This document shows, piece after piece, positions 61,688 through 64,000 of a stretch of 64,000 bases of DNA. The DNA lies in the NCBI GenBank assembly GCA_051294375.1, contig CM119268.1, forward strand, positions 20,767,869 through 20,831,868. Direction: 5' to 3'. Positions within the stretch are counted from its first letter, which is position 1, and each line of letters begins with the position of its first letter. Below the pieces are notes generated by a model. That model was not told the origin of the DNA, did not search any database, and saw nothing but the letters and a program-made list of their open reading frames with translations. The position numbers were made by a program, and so were the translations under genes. This stretch comes from Paraspadella gotoi. Lineage: Eukaryota; Chaetognatha.

Positions 61688-61847
61688 TACACGAGGGACG
61701 AGCGCGGGTCTAACGGACGACGACGACGACAACGACGACGACGACAACGACAATGGTATTAGCGATTGTATGATAGACGTTAACTTCAGAGATGACCGAA
61801 GCGTTCGCTTATGGCTTCTCTATAAAAAGGCTAAAAAACCTTTGTAC
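61633..61847. other. Unique spacer with (GAC)n between the two 3' blocks
   Basis: An ATG at 61648 opens an Asp-rich frame (MGDDDGDDDDDD...) followed by CMIDVNFRDDRSVRLWLLYK that runs into the repeated block. No splice site or family signature supports a gene. Confidence 0.4.
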
Positions 61848-62106
61848 CAAAAAAAATATGAAAAAATTAGCAACCATTGATAGAACAAATCTATACAACA
61901 AAATGCAAAAAAAAAAACGAAGTAAAAATGTTTTAACAGTTTTAGTTTAAAGCATTTAAAAATAAAAATTGAATTTAAAATTTTAAAATCAATTAGATTA
62001 AGTTAAATTTAAAAAAAAACAATCCTTTTATTTCTCCTTAAAACTTCCTTTCCACTTTTTCCCTATCATCCCTTCCACCCCCCACCCTGCCCCCCTTCTC
62101 CTCCAG

Positions 62107-62284
62107 CACATGGAACCCCTTCCGCAGCACCACCATTCGGATCCTGCGCGCCTCTATCGCTCCCTACGACGACCGCACGGACGACATCGTCTTTGGAGAT
62201 CGAACCATTTTCTGTCTCGAGGGCGAAGAAGCTTTCGAACTGACGACGAGCAGATCCGAGTGGAAGACGCTAAGAAAATGTTGA
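62107..62284 (+). CDS. Lipase exon 11, copy 2 (intact C-terminus)
   Basis: This second copy of the last lipase exon has the same acceptor. It runs in frame through TWNPFRSTTIRILRASIAPY, FGDRTIFCLEGEEAFELTTS and RSEWKTLRKC to TGA at 62282. Ending in Cys, paired with the Cys of IFCLE, matches pancreatic lipases, whose last residue is a disulfide-bonded Cys. It has no upstream lipase exons of its own within the 2 kb before it, so it is an exon copy inside a duplicated block, not a second gene. Confidence 0.65.
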
Positions 62285-62425
62285 TCGAAGACAGGGGGGA
62301 ACTTCAGAGCAGCGGCGGAGCTGCGGAAGATAACCCGGCTGCAGCGCATGCGCACTTTACTGCAAATTGAAATGGCCGTTCGATTTGTTTAAATTAAATT
62401 ACTAATCTTATGTAATATGAGTTGT

Positions 62426-62431
62426 AATAAA
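62426..62431 (+). terminator. Lipase polyadenylation signal, copy 2
   Basis: AATAAA about 140 bases after the TGA of the intact last exon. Confidence 0.5.
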
Positions 62432-64000
62432 CGCGATAAATAGAAAATCATTTTTCTTGTTTTTTTTTTGTCAAAATTTTATAGGTTTAGTTAGGCATAG
62501 TTTATACATCAAAATTAAGTAACTTTTGGGTCTACACAACAGCTCACTTTCTTGCCTTGTGAAGAGACAGTGANNNNNNNNNNTAAGTAACTTTTGGGTC
62601 CACACAACGGCTCACTTTCTTGCCTTGCAACTCAATTGTTTTCTTTTTATCTATGCAAATTTAATGTATGCAAACTAAATTGTCAACTCAGTAAATTTTA
62701 ATATCACGCAACTTTGAAATTTTCGAATACGATTTTCTTGATCTGAAAAATTCTCTCCGCTTTCCGCCTTCTTCTCTGCCCTTCCGATTATCGACGCCTC
62801 CTACTCGTCCTCAGCGCCCTCTGAACGAACGCGAAATCTATTGATCACCCGACAGACTGACCGACAAACTGACCAACGACAGACTGACCGACAAACTGCC
62901 CAACGGACCGACCAATCGACCAACCGAACAACAAACCGCCAATCTGTACCCTCTCCTTCTTCTTTTCTTCCCCATTTTCCCATCCCATCTCTTCCTATCC
63001 CNNNNNNNNNNNNNNNNNNNNNNNNNNNNNNNNNNNNNNNNNNNNNNNNNNNNNNNNNNNNNNNNNNNNNNNNNNNNNNNNNNNNNNNNNNNNNNNNNNN
63101 NNNNNNNNNNNNNNNNNNNNNNNNNNNNNNNNNNNNNNNNNNNNNNNNNNNNNNNNNNNNNNNNNNNNNNNNNNNNNNNNNNNNNNNNNNNNNNNNNNNN
63201 NNNNNNNNNNNNNNNNNNNNNNNNNNNNNNNNNNNNNNNNNNNNNNNNNNNNNNNNNNNNNNNNNNNNNNNNNNNNNNNNNNNNNNNNNNNNNNNNNNNN
63301 NNTCTCTCTCTCTCTCTCTCTCCTCATGCAAGACTGACACTTGAGCTCCGTCCGAACGATTCCTGACGTAAAAGGCGGAAGAAACACGATTAATTAGGTA
63401 CATATATTTTTACTTTTATATATTTTTACTTTTATATATTTTTTACTAGTATCGGCAAACCACAACTTTTAAAGTGGATACATTTGACTGAATACGTTTA
63501 TTACGAAATTGGCGCAACGAATATAATAAATTATCTATTCATTTAATAAATAAGCTATCTTGCCCTTGACTTTGGACTTATAGTGGAATACAAGATATTA
63601 AACCAAGACCCTGCAAGCTTTCAATGAAGACTCCCACGCAGTCCACAATACTTTTCTTTAGATAATAAATTAGGGGAAATTCTCGCTTGCCAAGCAGCTT
63701 ATGTTGTCTTTGTACCTTTATTTACATAACGCAAGCAAATCTCTGCAGTTCTTTAGCTTGTCCCTGCTTGTTTCCTGTTTCCATGTCCGTACGTGAGTAC
63801 CGTCCAATCGGTCCGTCCGTCCGTCAAAACCTCCAAATTTTTTTGGAAATTCTTCTCCCCTAATTTCGTTTCTACGAAGAATCTTCTTAGTTGACCGTCG
63901 CTGAACTTTTGATTGCTTCGATCTTTCTTTTTGATTGCATCAATCTTTGCTTGCATCGATTGCAATCAGGAGAAACCTCGTCGCTCATCATTTATTCTCC

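Larger units (their letters stand above)
61848..64000. repeat. Duplicated 3' block, copy 2
   Basis: Second occurrence, with N gaps at 62574-62583 and 63002-63302, reaching the end of the window at the same sequence where copy 1 ends. Confidence 0.8.

Noticed and set aside
61560-61880. Asp-rich frame MGDDDGDD...
   Set aside because: It arises from a GAC repeat, runs into a repeated block and has no family signature or splice support.

Overview
This is eukaryotic, almost certainly animal, nuclear DNA. Genes are split by long introns with GT-AG splice sites, coding density is low, and (TC)n/(AG)n, TTTC, GAC/GTC and AAAT microsatellites are extremely frequent. Interspersed repeats with TIRs, tRNA-like SINEs and (ACGG)n tracts fit an SSR-rich arthropod, perhaps a crustacean, but the species is not determinable from sequence alone. 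Seventeen runs of N and several duplicated blocks show that this is a draft assembly containing redundant or chimeric joins.

Three protein-coding loci can be reconstructed from splice sites, codon phase and protein content. (1) A plus-strand gene enters the window with an exon at 4943-5138 and continues at 36424-36495, 38749-38871 and 39124-40223. Its junctions are all in phase 1, and an EF-hand-like loop is formed across a 31 kb intron. (2) Inside that intron, on the opposite strand, lies a six-exon gene (35303 down to 23973). It encodes a signal peptide, a short ectodomain, one membrane segment and a disordered, repeat-rich tail of more than 1,000 residues. I do not recognise its family. 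(3) A pancreatic-lipase-type (PLAT-domain) secreted lipase occupies 44968 to about 59289 on the plus strand in about 11 exons, with the catalytic Ser, Asp and His visible.

Region by region: 1-4.9 kb is minisatellites and N gaps. 10.0-18.5 kb and 18.6-24.9 kb are two copies of one locus (copy A noisier, with a MITE absent from copy B). 25-35.3 kb is the nested minus-strand gene. 36-40.5 kb is the end of the EF-hand gene. 40.5-43.9 kb is satellites, AT-rich DNA and a truncated Penelope-like insertion with a hammerhead ribozyme. 43.8-56.0 kb is a large palindrome plus a direct repeat containing the first half of the lipase gene in both orientations. 56-59.3 kb is the second half of the lipase. 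58.85-61.63 kb and 61.85-64.0 kb are two copies of the lipase 3' end, differing by a SINE insertion.

The duplicated blocks look more like unmerged haplotypes or fold-back read artefacts joined in microsatellites than like biological duplication. This cannot be settled from sequence alone. The three genes have no evident functional link: the membrane-protein gene is simply nested in the EF-hand gene, and the lipase is a separate downstream locus.
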